Source: Nitrospirota bacterium (GTDB lineage: Bacteria > Nitrospirota > JACRHJ01). Taken from it: a DNA stretch of 61,813 nt. The notes below the pieces were generated by a model. It did not search any database. It was not told the origin of the DNA and saw nothing but the letters and a program-made list of their open reading frames with translations. A program made the position numbers and the translations under genes. Shown here one piece after another: positions 28,387 through 37,211 of the stretch. The stretch is taken from NCBI GenBank assembly GCA_021789495.1, contig JAJYJM010000010.1:1-61813 (forward strand), given 5' to 3'. The stretch's first letter is position 1. The number at the start of each line of letters is the position of its first letter.

Positions 28387-28755
28387 TTATTTTCCTTCCG
28401 GCATCCCCACCCTCCGGTCGAGCGAAGAGATTTCGGCGGTGTTGATAAGAATTCTTTTATCGAGCCGGTCATGCTCTTTTTCGTTTTCTTCCATGCGCCG
28501 ATCCAATTTCTGGTTCACAGTCATTATCCCTTCAATAACAATATCAATTTTGTGCTCAACGGCCTCGATTAAAATGCCCGTATGCCGCATTGTCTCCTCT
28601 TTCACAGCGGCAATCTCGGCAGTAATATCAGACCGTAGACTCGCCGTGGTGGAGGCAATCTCGGTTCTGAGGTCGTCCTTCGTCGGGGTGTTATCCAGTC
28701 TGTTGTAAATTTTCTCCAACTGTTCGACAATTTTACTATACTCGTTCTCGGACAC
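28387..28755 (-). CDS. Small coiled-coil protein of unknown function
   Basis: This 122-residue, highly charged protein is predicted to be almost all helical coiled coil with heptad-like Leu/Ile/Val spacing (IVEQLEKIYNRLDN, HKIDIVIEGIMTVNQKLDRRM). There is no signal or membrane segment. The start is GTG with AAAGGAG seven bases upstream, and a near-consensus promoter lies 30 bases before it, so this is a real, separately expressed gene. I do not recognise a function. Confidence 0.75.
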   Translation of the reverse strand: MSENEYSKIVEQLEKIYNRLDNTPTKDDLRTEIASTTASLRSDITAEIAAVKEETMRHTGILIEAVEHKIDIVIEGIMTVNQKLDRRMEENEKEHDRLDKRILINTAEISSLDRRVGMPEGK

Positions 28756-28784
28756 GCGGTATCTCCTTTATGGTTTTGCCCATG

Positions 28785-28813
28785 ACTATACATCCGGCTT
28801 GCTCAACTGTCAA
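28785..28813 (-). promoter_or_regulatory. Near-consensus sigma70 promoter for the small coiled-coil gene
   Basis: TTGACA (28808-28813) is separated by exactly 17 bases from TATAGT (28785-28790). This is the best promoter match in the window, giving a leader of about 25 bases with AAAGGAG before the GTG start. Confidence 0.7.
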
Positions 28814-28828
28814 CGGCAATTCACCCTC

Positions 28829-29737
28829 TCAATGCGACCTAATAAACTCCTCGACCTTCCGAATAACCCGCCCCTTTTCCGCATCCAGGGTAAGCAAATG
28901 CCCGGAGCGCGTAACCCAGAAAATACCTTTATCTTTCGACGAGATATGGGCCAGTATGTAGTTCGGGCCGGAGGCGGCGACGGTAGGGTCGTTCCTGGAT
29001 TGTATCACAAGGAGCGGCTCACTCACCTCCGGGAGCTTTCGCCGGGCGGTTTCTTCGAGCGAAACAAGCTCACGGAGGTCTTTCAGAGGAAAAAGGTCGT
29101 AGGCCGGCCTCCGTACGAGCGGCCTTTTGTCATAGTAAAACGACGGTTTGTTGATTATATAGTCCGTAAGCAGGAAGCGGGAGAAGTGTTTTATTATAAA
29201 TTCCGGCGTCATAAGCCTGTTTTGGCCCTTTATGAACACGCACGGCGCGAGCAGAACAACCCCGGAAACCCTCGTTTTTGCTGCCTTTTCCGCCGCGAGG
29301 TCGAGCGCTATCGCTCCGCCCATGGAAAAGCCGATTATATATACCTTAGGGTATTTTACAAGCCTCTTAAGTCCTTGTTTTGACGCGGAAATCCACTCTT
29401 TTTCGGTAGAGCGCGCAAAGTCCTGCACGCTTGTGCCGTGGCCGGGGAGGAGCGGGGCATAAACCGTTATGTTTTCTTTACTTAGCGCAACGGCAAGGGG
29501 TTTCAAGTCGAACGGAGTCGCGCCGAAACCATGTATCAAAAGGGCTGCCCTTGGCCCCTTTTCCTGTATGAATATCGGCCCTGCGCCCGGCAGGAGACCG
29601 GTCTTCGGGTCCCGCGGATGAAGCGTGGCTTCCCGCGCCAGCATCGCGCGGCTCTCCATCCCTTCCAGCGCGCCGCACCCGGAAAAAAGCAGGATAACAA
29701 CGAGAAACGGCAGCAGTATATATTTCCCTGGCCGCAT
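28829..29737 (-). CDS. Alpha/beta-hydrolase lipoprotein (carboxylesterase / monoacylglycerol lipase-like)
   Basis: This 302-residue protein has a lipoprotein signal with lipobox LFSGC (Cys21), so it should be anchored in the inner or outer membrane facing the periplasm. The alpha/beta-hydrolase core shows LIHGFGATP (oxyanion side), nucleophile elbow GFSMGG (Ser138), Asp in SRNDPTV and His in SGHLLTLD. Similar proteins cleave short or medium acyl esters. It overlaps the next lipoprotein's stop by one base and is probably in an operon with it. Confidence 0.9.
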   Translation of the reverse strand: MRPGKYILLPFLVVILLFSGCGALEGMESRAMLAREATLHPRDPKTGLLPGAGPIFIQEKGPRAALLIHGFGATPFDLKPLAVALSKENITVYAPLLPGHGTSVQDFARSTEKEWISASKQGLKRLVKYPKVYIIGFSMGGAIALDLAAEKAAKTRVSGVVLLAPCVFIKGQNRLMTPEFIIKHFSRFLLTDYIINKPSFYYDKRPLVRRPAYDLFPLKDLRELVSLEETARRKLPEVSEPLLVIQSRNDPTVAASGPNYILAHISSKDKGIFWVTRSGHLLTLDAEKGRVIRKVEEFIRSH

Positions 29738-30087
29738 TATTTCAGACTTATGCTGCCGTCGGCGGGGCTATAGTTATATTTACTCATGTCGATTCCTGCG
29801 CGGACGTATGGTTTAACGGCGTCGAGGCTCGCGGGATAGCGGCCATTGTCCATCTGGTAGGTCTGGATAGCAGTGCGTATATCGCCTATGTCTTCTTCGG
29901 CCTGAGCGCCCTTCGCCCTTTCGACCGAGCCTTTCAGCCCGTTTACATAGCTCTCCACCGGATTAACCGAAGGGTTCGCTTTTGCAGTGCCGCCAGTCCT
30001 GGGTATAGGAGGCGTTTCCGTCTTTTTCTGACATGCGGGTAAAACCGCCGCCAAAATCGCGAATAAAATCGGCAATATTTTTCTCAT
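29737..30087 (-). CDS. Lipoprotein with a type II pseudopilin (GspG)-like C-terminal domain
   Basis: This 116-residue protein has a lipobox ending at Cys19 (LPAC). Residues 45-116 look like the C-terminal half of a major pseudopilin: a helix IRTAIQTYQMDNGRYPASLDAV followed by a short sheet region. It lacks the N-terminal methylation motif and long hydrophobic helix of real pseudopilins, so it cannot be processed by the prepilin peptidase in the normal way. The role is unknown. Confidence 0.72.
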   Translation of the reverse strand: MRKILPILFAILAAVLPACQKKTETPPIPRTGGTAKANPSVNPVESYVNGLKGSVERAKGAQAEEDIGDIRTAIQTYQMDNGRYPASLDAVKPYVRAGIDMSKYNYSPADGSISLK

Positions 30088-30127
30088 GGTCTATTACTCC
30101 TCAATTCTTCGAGGTGGCAGGATACAT

Positions 30128-30580
30128 TCATTTGAGCTTCCTGTCTTTTGTATCAAACGGGACGGTCTTGCTTGCAAACCAAGTGTGGAATACCGCAGAG
30201 CCGGCAAGGCGGTAGTCGAGTTTCCCGCCGGAGAACGCCTGAGAAATTTTTCCGCCCATATTTCCATAATTTACCTTAACAGGCAGAATCACTTCGGCTG
30301 CGGAGCCGGAAGGTATGGATATTTCCTGCCCGGCCTGGCCGGACGCCACTTCCTGTCCGGAAATATACGCATGGTAGTTCAAATCCGACACGCCGACTGT
30401 AAACCAGTTCGGGTTCGTCACCTTAAGATACACCTTCGCGTCGAACCCGCTGAATGTCATGTCGGTTATCTTTACGGTATTAAGTTCTATCGACATCTTC
30501 CTTGCCGCGCTGTTCATGCCGCAGGCGGAAAGCAGGATGTTAAAAAAAATAATAATATAAATTAAACTTCGCTTTTTCAT
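30128..30580 (-). CDS. LEA14-like (LEA_2) desiccation-related lipoprotein
   Basis: This 150-residue protein has a lipobox (LLSAC, Cys20) followed by a LEA_2/WHy beta-sandwich: residues 40-140 show VYLKVTNPNWFTVGVSDLNYHAYISG and alternating beta strands. The family occurs in stress-tolerance proteins and in envelope lipoproteins; the biochemical role is unclear. It is the second of three consecutive lipoproteins. Confidence 0.82.
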   Translation of the reverse strand: MKKRSLIYIIIFFNILLSACGMNSAARKMSIELNTVKITDMTFSGFDAKVYLKVTNPNWFTVGVSDLNYHAYISGQEVASGQAGQEISIPSGSAAEVILPVKVNYGNMGGKISQAFSGGKLDYRLAGSAVFHTWFASKTVPFDTKDRKLK

Positions 30581-30594
30581 TAGAATTTAACCCC

Positions 30595-30616
30595 GCCCCA
30601 TGAATGGGGCAGCTAC
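30595..30616. repeat. GCCCCATGAATGGGGC-AGCTAC palindrome (copy 3)
   Basis: This is the same hairpin plus AGCTAC tail as at 21995-22016, with GCCCC arms. It lies between the transglutaminase-like and LEA14-like genes. Confidence 0.7.
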
Positions 30617-30636
30617 AGGAAATCGGGCGGCAACCG

Positions 30637-32034
30637 TCATTTATATTGCAGAATTTTTATCTTCAATTTCCCCACGGCCTTCAATAGCTCAATCTGCTTG
30701 TCCAGCCCGCCCTCGGCCAGCCTGATGTGCGACGCATCCGCGGGGAACTGGCCGAACGTCGGGTCTACGGTTATCCACCTGCCGACATATACTTCGTTCC
30801 AGGCGTGATAATAGAACCTTCCGTCCATGAGCACAAGACCTGAATCCATTCTGGCCGGTATGCCTGCGGCGCGGGCCAGCGCAAGGTAAAGCGTCGCGTG
30901 CTCGTTGCAGTCGCCTGAAAGGTTATGCAGAACCTCGACGGCATCCGGTATCCCGGCGGACGGGTATTTGCGCAGGTTATTGTATACCCAGTCGAGAAGC
31001 ATCTTCGCCGCGCCAAGCGAGTTCTTGTCCCGCCCGATTATCTCCCGCGCCTTGCTTATTATCTCCGGGTCATCCGACTGCACGAAGGGCTGAGGCTCGA
31101 GGAATCTTTCAATACCCGGTTCTTTCACCGGAAGCTTCGCCGGTTTGAGGCCGGATATATCTTCCTTTTGTGTCGTGAGGATTCCGTCTGAAAACCTCTG
31201 TCTCCCTCCGTCCAGGGGCATTCCGGCAAAATCTACCCCGTCAAGTCTTGCCTTCATAAACGAAAGGCTTCGCGGGTCGGCGACAGCCGTCCCTTCCGCC
31301 GGGACTGATGTAAGGGCCGTGATGTCCGGCGGCGAGGAGGTTTTTAAATTGACTGCCTGCGCCCTGGTTTCCCTGAGGTATGTAAAGCCCATCGGCCCGG
31401 AGGATTTAACGGTGCCAAGTTCCGGGCTTATCCAGTCGCTCCCTTCTATTCCGGCATAGCTTTCATCCAGGCGGTATACCGGGACGAGTGCGTCGCCCGC
31501 CTTCATCCTCTCCGCAGACTTGACGTTCACATTCATCCTGTCAAGCGAGAGAGAAGCCGGGTCGAAAAGCGGAATGTCGAAGGAATCTCCGGCCTTAAGC
31601 TTCAGGCCCCGGAGATAAAGGTCCGCGCCGGAGGCGAGAAACGGAGCCTCGTCTATCTTTATGTTTTTTATGGCGGACGGCTCCGGCCCTGTCTTAATGC
31701 GAAGGGTATGACCATCGACGCTCCCGGAAATCTCTGAGTCCGCAAATCCGGAACGCATGGAGAAATGGAAACTTTTAAGCCTGTATGAGTCGTCGGTCAC
31801 AGAAGACGTTTTTGCGTTCAGCTCCTGCACCGTCCCAAGCACGCTTAAGCTTGCCGTCATATCGTCGGTAATATTGAACCCGCCTGGAATTATCTCCACA
31901 GCGATATGCTCATAGCCGATTTTCTGCTTTCCGAGATATATCCCGGCCCATTCCTCATGTGAAGCGGCAAGAGCAGAACCAGAGGTTAAAACAGCCAGAA
32001 CAACGGCGGCGAGGCTGAAAATATGTTTTCTCAA
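30637..32034 (-). CDS. Exported transglutaminase-like protein
   Basis: This 465-residue protein has a Sec signal peptide (cleavage after ALA near residue 24). The first 300 residues form a beta-rich domain without a name I recognise. The C-terminal transglutaminase-like domain has Cys in GDCNEHA (about 375), His in YYHAWNEV (about 409) and Asp in TVDPTFG (about 423), the full catalytic triad. Such periplasmic proteins may act as proteases or amide-bond enzymes. It is divergent from the TPR operon across a 196-base gap. Confidence 0.85.
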   Translation of the reverse strand: MRKHIFSLAAVVLAVLTSGSALAASHEEWAGIYLGKQKIGYEHIAVEIIPGGFNITDDMTASLSVLGTVQELNAKTSSVTDDSYRLKSFHFSMRSGFADSEISGSVDGHTLRIKTGPEPSAIKNIKIDEAPFLASGADLYLRGLKLKAGDSFDIPLFDPASLSLDRMNVNVKSAERMKAGDALVPVYRLDESYAGIEGSDWISPELGTVKSSGPMGFTYLRETRAQAVNLKTSSPPDITALTSVPAEGTAVADPRSLSFMKARLDGVDFAGMPLDGGRQRFSDGILTTQKEDISGLKPAKLPVKEPGIERFLEPQPFVQSDDPEIISKAREIIGRDKNSLGAAKMLLDWVYNNLRKYPSAGIPDAVEVLHNLSGDCNEHATLYLALARAAGIPARMDSGLVLMDGRFYYHAWNEVYVGRWITVDPTFGQFPADASHIRLAEGGLDKQIELLKAVGKLKIKILQYK

Positions 32035-32165
32035 AGCGACCCTCTCCTAAGCCTTGGGGTTTGGATATTTATAACACAAACGGCCTCGGATGTAAACTGT
32101 GCGGCGCAACAATTTTGTAGCTTTATTTTCAAGAAGTTACAGGATTTTCTAATACCATTTCGCCC

Positions 32166-32194
32166 TTGACAGGGGGAATCCGGTTATGTTAAAT
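32166..32194 (+). promoter_or_regulatory. Sigma70-type promoter of the TPR-ExeA-PAP2 operon
   Basis: TTGACA (32166-32171) is followed after 17 bases by TTAAAT (32189-32194). The predicted leader is about 30 bases. The rest of the gap 32035-32165 is AT-rich and probably also holds the opposing promoter of the transglutaminase gene. Confidence 0.6.
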
Positions 32195-32230
32195 TTACAT
32201 GGGGCTTTGTGCCCTTAATTCGAGGTTTAC

Positions 32231-35200
32231 GTGATTAACAAGAGCAAAGTATTAAAAGACGCGCAGAAGTTTATCGCCAGGTCCCAGTGGGACAAGGCGA
32301 TACTCGAGTATGAGAAGATTGTCGCGGAATCCTCAGGCGACGCCAATACCTTCAATACCATCGGAGACCTCTGCCTTAAGAGGAACGACACCGAGAAGGC
32401 AATAGAATCCTTCAAGAGAGCCGCCGAGATATTCAACAAGACCGGCTTCACCCTCAAGGCCATAGCCCTCTACAAAAAAGTCCTGAACATAAAGCCGGAA
32501 CAGGTCGATATTTTCATATTGATGGGCAAGCTCAACGCCGAGCGCGGCATGATAGGGAATGCAAACGAGAGCTACCTGGCGGCGGCGTCTTATTTTACCA
32601 GGCAGGGGCAGAAGGTCAAGGCGATAGACATATACAAGACGCTCTGCGACCTTAACCCCGACAACTTCTCCCTCGCCCAGAAACTGGCGGAGTTGTACTT
32701 AAGCGACGGATTTGAAAAGGAAGGGATAAACAAGTGCATCGAGCTTGCGGAAAAGAAGCTCGAACAGGGCGACGGCGCCGGAGCACGGGATTTCCTGGCA
32801 AAGGTGGAGAAAAGGGCGTCCGAAAGGTTCGAGTTTATCCGCGTATCCGCGCTGCTCGACATGAAGGACAACAGACTTCGGGAGGCGACGGCCAAACTCG
32901 AAACGGCAAACAAGCTGGACCCGAACGACGTTCGGATATTGGCGCCGCTTGCCGATGCGTATCTCCGTTCCGGCAGATATGAAGAATCGGCTGCAATATA
33001 CAGGGGCATGCTGGGAAAAGGCCCTGAGAACGCAAACTACCGGCTCCAGCTTATAGACATCGACATAAAGACCGGCGATTTTACGTCCGCCTGGAACGAA
33101 TACAGGGCGCTCACGGACTTGCACATCTCAAAAAGCGAGTTTGCCCAGGCCGAAAAGTTCATCCGGGAGTTCCTTGGCCATAAGAAGGACAGCATGGAGG
33201 CCTTGAATCTCCTTGCCGACGTTCTGGAAAAGCAGGGCAAGTCTGAGGAAGCCGAATCCGTAAGGAGTGAGGCGAAAGGCCAAACGATAAAGGAAACCGA
33301 GCCTCAACCGCTTGCACCGCCCGCCGATGAGATTCCTGACAATAAAATATCCGGCGAAGAAATCTCCCTGGATTCCGCCCCTGTTGAAACAACTCCGGAA
33401 GAAGAGATTCCGGAAGATAACCATGCCCCGACGGAAGAAGAAATTGCCGTTGACGATTCCGCCGGGGCGGAAGAAATTTCATTGGATGCGGACAGCCGGC
33501 TGGCCTCGGAAGCCGTGCGCGAAACTATTCCCGCCCCGATTGAAGAGAATGAAGAATCACCGGAAACTTCTCTGCCGGATCTGCCCGAAGAGTTTGGAGA
33601 ACTCCCGCAGATGGAGTCCGGCGAAGAACTGGCTGAATTTCCGCAGGAGATTGGGGCGGAAAGTCTTCCTGAAGACAACGAGCTTGAGGGCATAGACGTA
33701 TTCGCCGTTGACAAAGGACTCGACGAGAGCTCTGCGGCGGACGAGGCCGGGATACAAAGCGATCCCGGAGACGGCATTCCGGATATTGAAGACGCGCCTG
33801 TTGTGCCCGAAAAAAGCTTCGAGGAGCGGCTCTCCGAGGCCGACATGCTCCTACGGTACGGGATGACGGAAAAGGTTACCGATGTTCTGCTCTCGCTTTC
33901 CGAAATACGTCCTGGTGACCCTGAGGTAAAAGAGAGGTACCTGGAACTCTATAAGTCACAGGGCGATATCGACAGCTTTATAGACACCTCGGTCGAGCTT
34001 GCCGGGATTTATAATTCAATGGGCATGAATAAGATGGCCGACGAGGCGCTTGAAAAGGCGCGGCGTCTCGACCCCGGCAATCCTCTCCTCGCCCCGTCTG
34101 CTCCGGATACGCCTCCGACGATGCGGGAACAAGAGCCGGACAGACTTCACGAAATGATTGAACTTACGGAAATCGTCCTGCAGCCGGAGGAAGACAATGC
34201 CGTTTCGGAGTCCGAAATTTCCAAGGCGGACGAGTATCCGGCGGAAAAGGTCTCCTTTACGGGGATAGAGGAACACCCTGTCAGTATCGATTTCGACGAA
34301 TTCGACGCGCATTCGATGGAACCCGGCTCTGTGCATTACCTGGAAGAGCGCGCGGAGGCGGATTTCTACGCTCAGCAGGGGCTTTTACGGGAAGCAATAG
34401 ACATATACGAAAGGCTGATTTCGATAAATCCCGATGACGATGAAATCCGCGAAAAGCTCGATATGCTCAAGGCGCTGCCCCCAAAGGAACCGGAAAATGA
34501 TATAGCGTTCCACGCAGAGGAAGCCGGGCCGGAGCCGGTTGCGGCTGAATCGGAGACTGAGTCTGAAACCGGGATAGAGTTTCTTTCATATAATTCGGAG
34601 TATTCCGAGCCGGAATCTTATGCGGTAAATAACCAGGAAGCCACGGCGGAGGCGAGCGAGGAAGACGCGGCTTTCGGTTCTCTCGACAGCGAACTGGAGG
34701 AGGCGTTCCAGACCTGGGAAGAGCCTTCTTCCAATGCAGCTCCCGATACAAAGACTTCCGATGCGGTAGTCAGTGAACCGCCTGTAAAAACGCCTGACCC
34801 AGAGGATTTTTCCAAGGTTACTCCTGTATTTAAAATACACGAACATGATAAGGCGACGGATGATGATAATTTCTTCGACCTTGGCGCCGAACTACGTGAA
34901 GAGCTCGACAACGAGACCGAGGCGCAGTCTGCCGATAATAAGCCTGCCGGCGTATTTGAGGACAAGCTGCTGGTCGATGTGTTCCAGGAGTTCAAAAAAG
35001 GCGTAGAAGAGCAGCTTAATAACGAGGACTATGAGACTCATTACAACCTCGGCATCGCCTACAAGGAAATGGGCATGATCGACGAGGCCCTTGGAGAGTT
35101 CGAGCTGGCGTCACGCGACCCGGCCAGGGGCCTTGACTGCGCGAGCATGATCGGGCTGTGTAATATAGAAAAGGGCGATTACGATTCCGCCATAAAATTT

Positions 35201-35473
35201 TTCAAGGACGGGCTTAATGTCGCCGGCCGCGAAAGAGACGAGTATCTCGGGCTGAAATACGACCTTGCGACCGCGTATGAACTTAAGGGAGACATTATCA
35301 CCGCTCAGTCCATCTCCCGCGAAATTTCCTCGGAGAACATCGGTTTCAGGGATATAAAGGACAGGCTTCAGAGGTTAAGCAGGGCGCTGTTGGAATCCGG
35401 AGCCGCGCCGCCGGCAGACAAGAAAAAAACAGATGATAAAGCGCATAAGAAGAGCAAAGTGTCTTATCTATAA
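32231..35473 (+). CDS. Large TPR-repeat protein with an acidic central region
   Basis: This is a 1080-residue cytoplasmic-looking protein. Residues 1-350 are at least six TPR-like repeats (for example AIALYKKVLNIKPEQVDIFILMGKL). Residues 350-560 are very rich in Glu/Pro/Ser/Ala and likely disordered. TPR-like units return near 540-640 and 700-750, another acidic stretch follows, and residues 920-1050 hold further TPRs (THYNLGIAYKEMGMIDEALGEFELA). The start is GTG with GAGG five bases upstream. It is followed by the ExeA-like ATPase after 15 bases, so they probably work together; a scaffold role is inferred. Confidence 0.85.
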   Translation: MINKSKVLKDAQKFIARSQWDKAILEYEKIVAESSGDANTFNTIGDLCLKRNDTEKAIESFKRAAEIFNKTGFTLKAIALYKKVLNIKPEQVDIFILMGKLNAERGMIGNANESYLAAASYFTRQGQKVKAIDIYKTLCDLNPDNFSLAQKLAELYLSDGFEKEGINKCIELAEKKLEQGDGAGARDFLAKVEKRASERFEFIRVSALLDMKDNRLREATAKLETANKLDPNDVRILAPLADAYLRSGRYEESAAIYRGMLGKGPENANYRLQLIDIDIKTGDFTSAWNEYRALTDLHISKSEFAQAEKFIREFLGHKKDSMEALNLLADVLEKQGKSEEAESVRSEAKGQTIKETEPQPLAPPADEIPDNKISGEEISLDSAPVETTPEEEIPEDNHAPTEEEIAVDDSAGAEEISLDADSRLASEAVRETIPAPIEENEESPETSLPDLPEEFGELPQMESGEELAEFPQEIGAESLPEDNELEGIDVFAVDKGLDESSAADEAGIQSDPGDGIPDIEDAPVVPEKSFEERLSEADMLLRYGMTEKVTDVLLSLSEIRPGDPEVKERYLELYKSQGDIDSFIDTSVELAGIYNSMGMNKMADEALEKARRLDPGNPLLAPSAPDTPPTMREQEPDRLHEMIELTEIVLQPEEDNAVSESEISKADEYPAEKVSFTGIEEHPVSIDFDEFDAHSMEPGSVHYLEERAEADFYAQQGLLREAIDIYERLISINPDDDEIREKLDMLKALPPKEPENDIAFHAEEAGPEPVAAESETESETGIEFLSYNSEYSEPESYAVNNQEATAEASEEDAAFGSLDSELEEAFQTWEEPSSNAAPDTKTSDAVVSEPPVKTPDPEDFSKVTPVFKIHEHDKATDDDNFFDLGAELREELDNETEAQSADNKPAGVFEDKLLVDVFQEFKKGVEEQLNNEDYETHYNLGIAYKEMGMIDEALGEFELASRDPARGLDCASMIGLCNIEKGDYDSAIKFFKDGLNVAGRERDEYLGLKYDLATAYELKGDIITAQSISREISSENIGFRDIKDRLQRLSRALLESGAAPPADKKKTDDKAHKKSKVSYL

Positions 35474-35488
35474 CCAACGGAGAGCACG

Positions 35489-36316
35489 ATGGACTACCTG
35501 GAGTATTACGGCCTGAAGGAACAGCCCTTTACCAACTCCATCGACAACAGGTTTTATTACAACAGCGAACAACATGCCGAAGCGCTCCTGCGGCTGAAAT
35601 ACGCCGTAAGCACGATGAAGGGCCTCGCCGTGCTTGTAGGCGGCATCGGCACAGGCAAGACCACCCTTGCCAGGAGGATGCTCGATGAACTCGACGATGG
35701 AGAGCACGAGTCCGCCCTGCTCGTGATAATCCATTCCTCCATCACGACCGAATGGCTCCTGAAAAAGATAGCCATGCAGCTTGGAGTAGAGGATGTGCCG
35801 GAGGACAAGGTTAATCTCCTGAGCACAATATATAACCGCCTTATAGAAATTCACGAGGCCGGCAGGAAGGCGGTAGTGCTGATAGACGAGGCGCAGATGC
35901 TGAATTCGCGGGAGATAATGGAGGAGTTCCGGGGGCTTCTCAATCTCGAAGTGCCGGGAGGGAAACTTGTGTCGTTTGTCTTCTTCGGAATGCCGGAACT
36001 CGACGACGTGCTGTCCCTGGACGAGCCTCTGAAACAGAGGGTGGCCGTCAAATACCGCTTGAAGTCATTTTCGCACGATATGACTGCGCAATATATCCGG
36101 CACAGGCTGCATATTGCCGGATGCGAGAGGGAGATTTTTTCTCCTTCGTCGCTCGAGGCTGTGCATTCATACTCTAACGGCATCCCGCGGCTTATAAATA
36201 CCATATGCGACAATACGCTCCTTGAAGGGTTCCTTACGAAAAGACCCGGCATAGACCGCAGTATCGTCGAGGAAGTCGCCGCCGATTTTGGCCTGACCGT
36301 ATCAGCCGGCGTATAA
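35489..36316 (+). CDS. ExeA/GspA-like AAA ATPase
   Basis: This 275-residue AAA+ ATPase has the ExeA-type opening YYGLKEQPFTNSIDNRFYY, Walker A GGIGTGKTT and Walker B VVLIDEAQML. ExeA works with a peptidoglycan-binding partner in inserting secretin; this protein has only the ATPase part, with no transmembrane segment or peptidoglycan domain. Relatives also occur with exopolysaccharide and pilus genes. GGAG precedes the ATG. Confidence 0.88.
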   Translation: MDYLEYYGLKEQPFTNSIDNRFYYNSEQHAEALLRLKYAVSTMKGLAVLVGGIGTGKTTLARRMLDELDDGEHESALLVIIHSSITTEWLLKKIAMQLGVEDVPEDKVNLLSTIYNRLIEIHEAGRKAVVLIDEAQMLNSREIMEEFRGLLNLEVPGGKLVSFVFFGMPELDDVLSLDEPLKQRVAVKYRLKSFSHDMTAQYIRHRLHIAGCEREIFSPSSLEAVHSYSNGIPRLINTICDNTLLEGFLTKRPGIDRSIVEEVAADFGLTVSAGV

Positions 36317-36320
36317 AGAG

Positions 36321-37211
36321 ATGCTTTTCTTCCGGAAGGCGAAGCCCGTAACACAGCTTTCGGCGGTCTTCCTGCTGTCCCTCCTTGCCCTTACCCTCCT
36401 GAACTATAAAAGAATACCCGGCGCCGGAATCCTTGCCCTGCGATACGGCGCAGTGGGAGTAGTCGTCCTTTTAACGGACTGGATGCGTCGGAAGGCCCCT
36501 CACAGCGCGCTGATAAAATTAATAGACCTGCTGATGCCGCTATTCGTCATTCTCTTCACCTTCGACAGCATGGGTCATTTGACGGCATACGTCAACCCGC
36601 CGGACAAGGACCCACTGCTCGCGCGGATGGATTCGTATCTCATCGGCCCGCTCCCCGGCGCGTGGCTTGGCCGGATGATAAGCCCAGCGCTCACGGCAGT
36701 CCTCCAGGTTTGCTATACCTCCTATTATTTCATACCGATAGTCTTTTGCCTGATACTGCTTTCAAGGGGGAAATCCAAAAAATTTAACATTTCTCTCTTC
36801 GGTATCACGTTCGGTTTTTTTGTCTCATACATAGGTTACATAATTGTCCCGGCGCTTGGGCCGAGGTATTACCTGGCCGGGCAGTTCACTCACGGGCTGA
36901 TGCGGGATAGTTTTGCGAGGGCAATCAATTCCACATTGAACTTCCTCGAAGGGACAAACCGGGACGCGTTTCCATCCGGCCATACGGAAATCGTGCTGAT
37001 AGTGCTGATGTATGCCTGGAGATACAGGAGATGGTTTTTCTGGGCGGCTCTGCCGCTCGCATCGGGCCTCGTCCTTGCGACGATGTATCTGCGGTATCAC
37101 TATGTGGTGGATGTAATCGCCGGGGCGGCTCTTGCGCCGATTTGCGTCTGGGCGGCGGATTGGCTTTATGGAAAATTGGCTGTCAAAAACTGTGCATCAG
37201 CGCCTGGATGA
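36321..37211 (+). CDS. PAP2-superfamily membrane phosphotransferase, Aur1-like (PAP2_3 type)
   Basis: This 296-residue protein has about six transmembrane segments. The phosphatase/transferase motifs are FPSGHTE (Ser219, His221) and RYHYVVD (Arg258, His260, Asp264). The preceding GYIIVPALGPRY and YTSYYF segments are typical of the PAP2_3 group that contains yeast inositol phosphorylceramide synthase Aur1 rather than of simple lipid phosphatases. It starts four bases after the ATPase stop and its 3' end overlaps the convergent lipid-kinase gene by 29 bases. Next to serine palmitoyltransferase and CerR-like genes, a role in making a sphingolipid head group is plausible but inferred. Confidence 0.75.
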   Translation: MLFFRKAKPVTQLSAVFLLSLLALTLLNYKRIPGAGILALRYGAVGVVVLLTDWMRRKAPHSALIKLIDLLMPLFVILFTFDSMGHLTAYVNPPDKDPLLARMDSYLIGPLPGAWLGRMISPALTAVLQVCYTSYYFIPIVFCLILLSRGKSKKFNISLFGITFGFFVSYIGYIIVPALGPRYYLAGQFTHGLMRDSFARAINSTLNFLEGTNRDAFPSGHTEIVLIVLMYAWRYRRWFFWAALPLASGLVLATMYLRYHYVVDVIAGAALAPICVWAADWLYGKLAVKNCASAPG

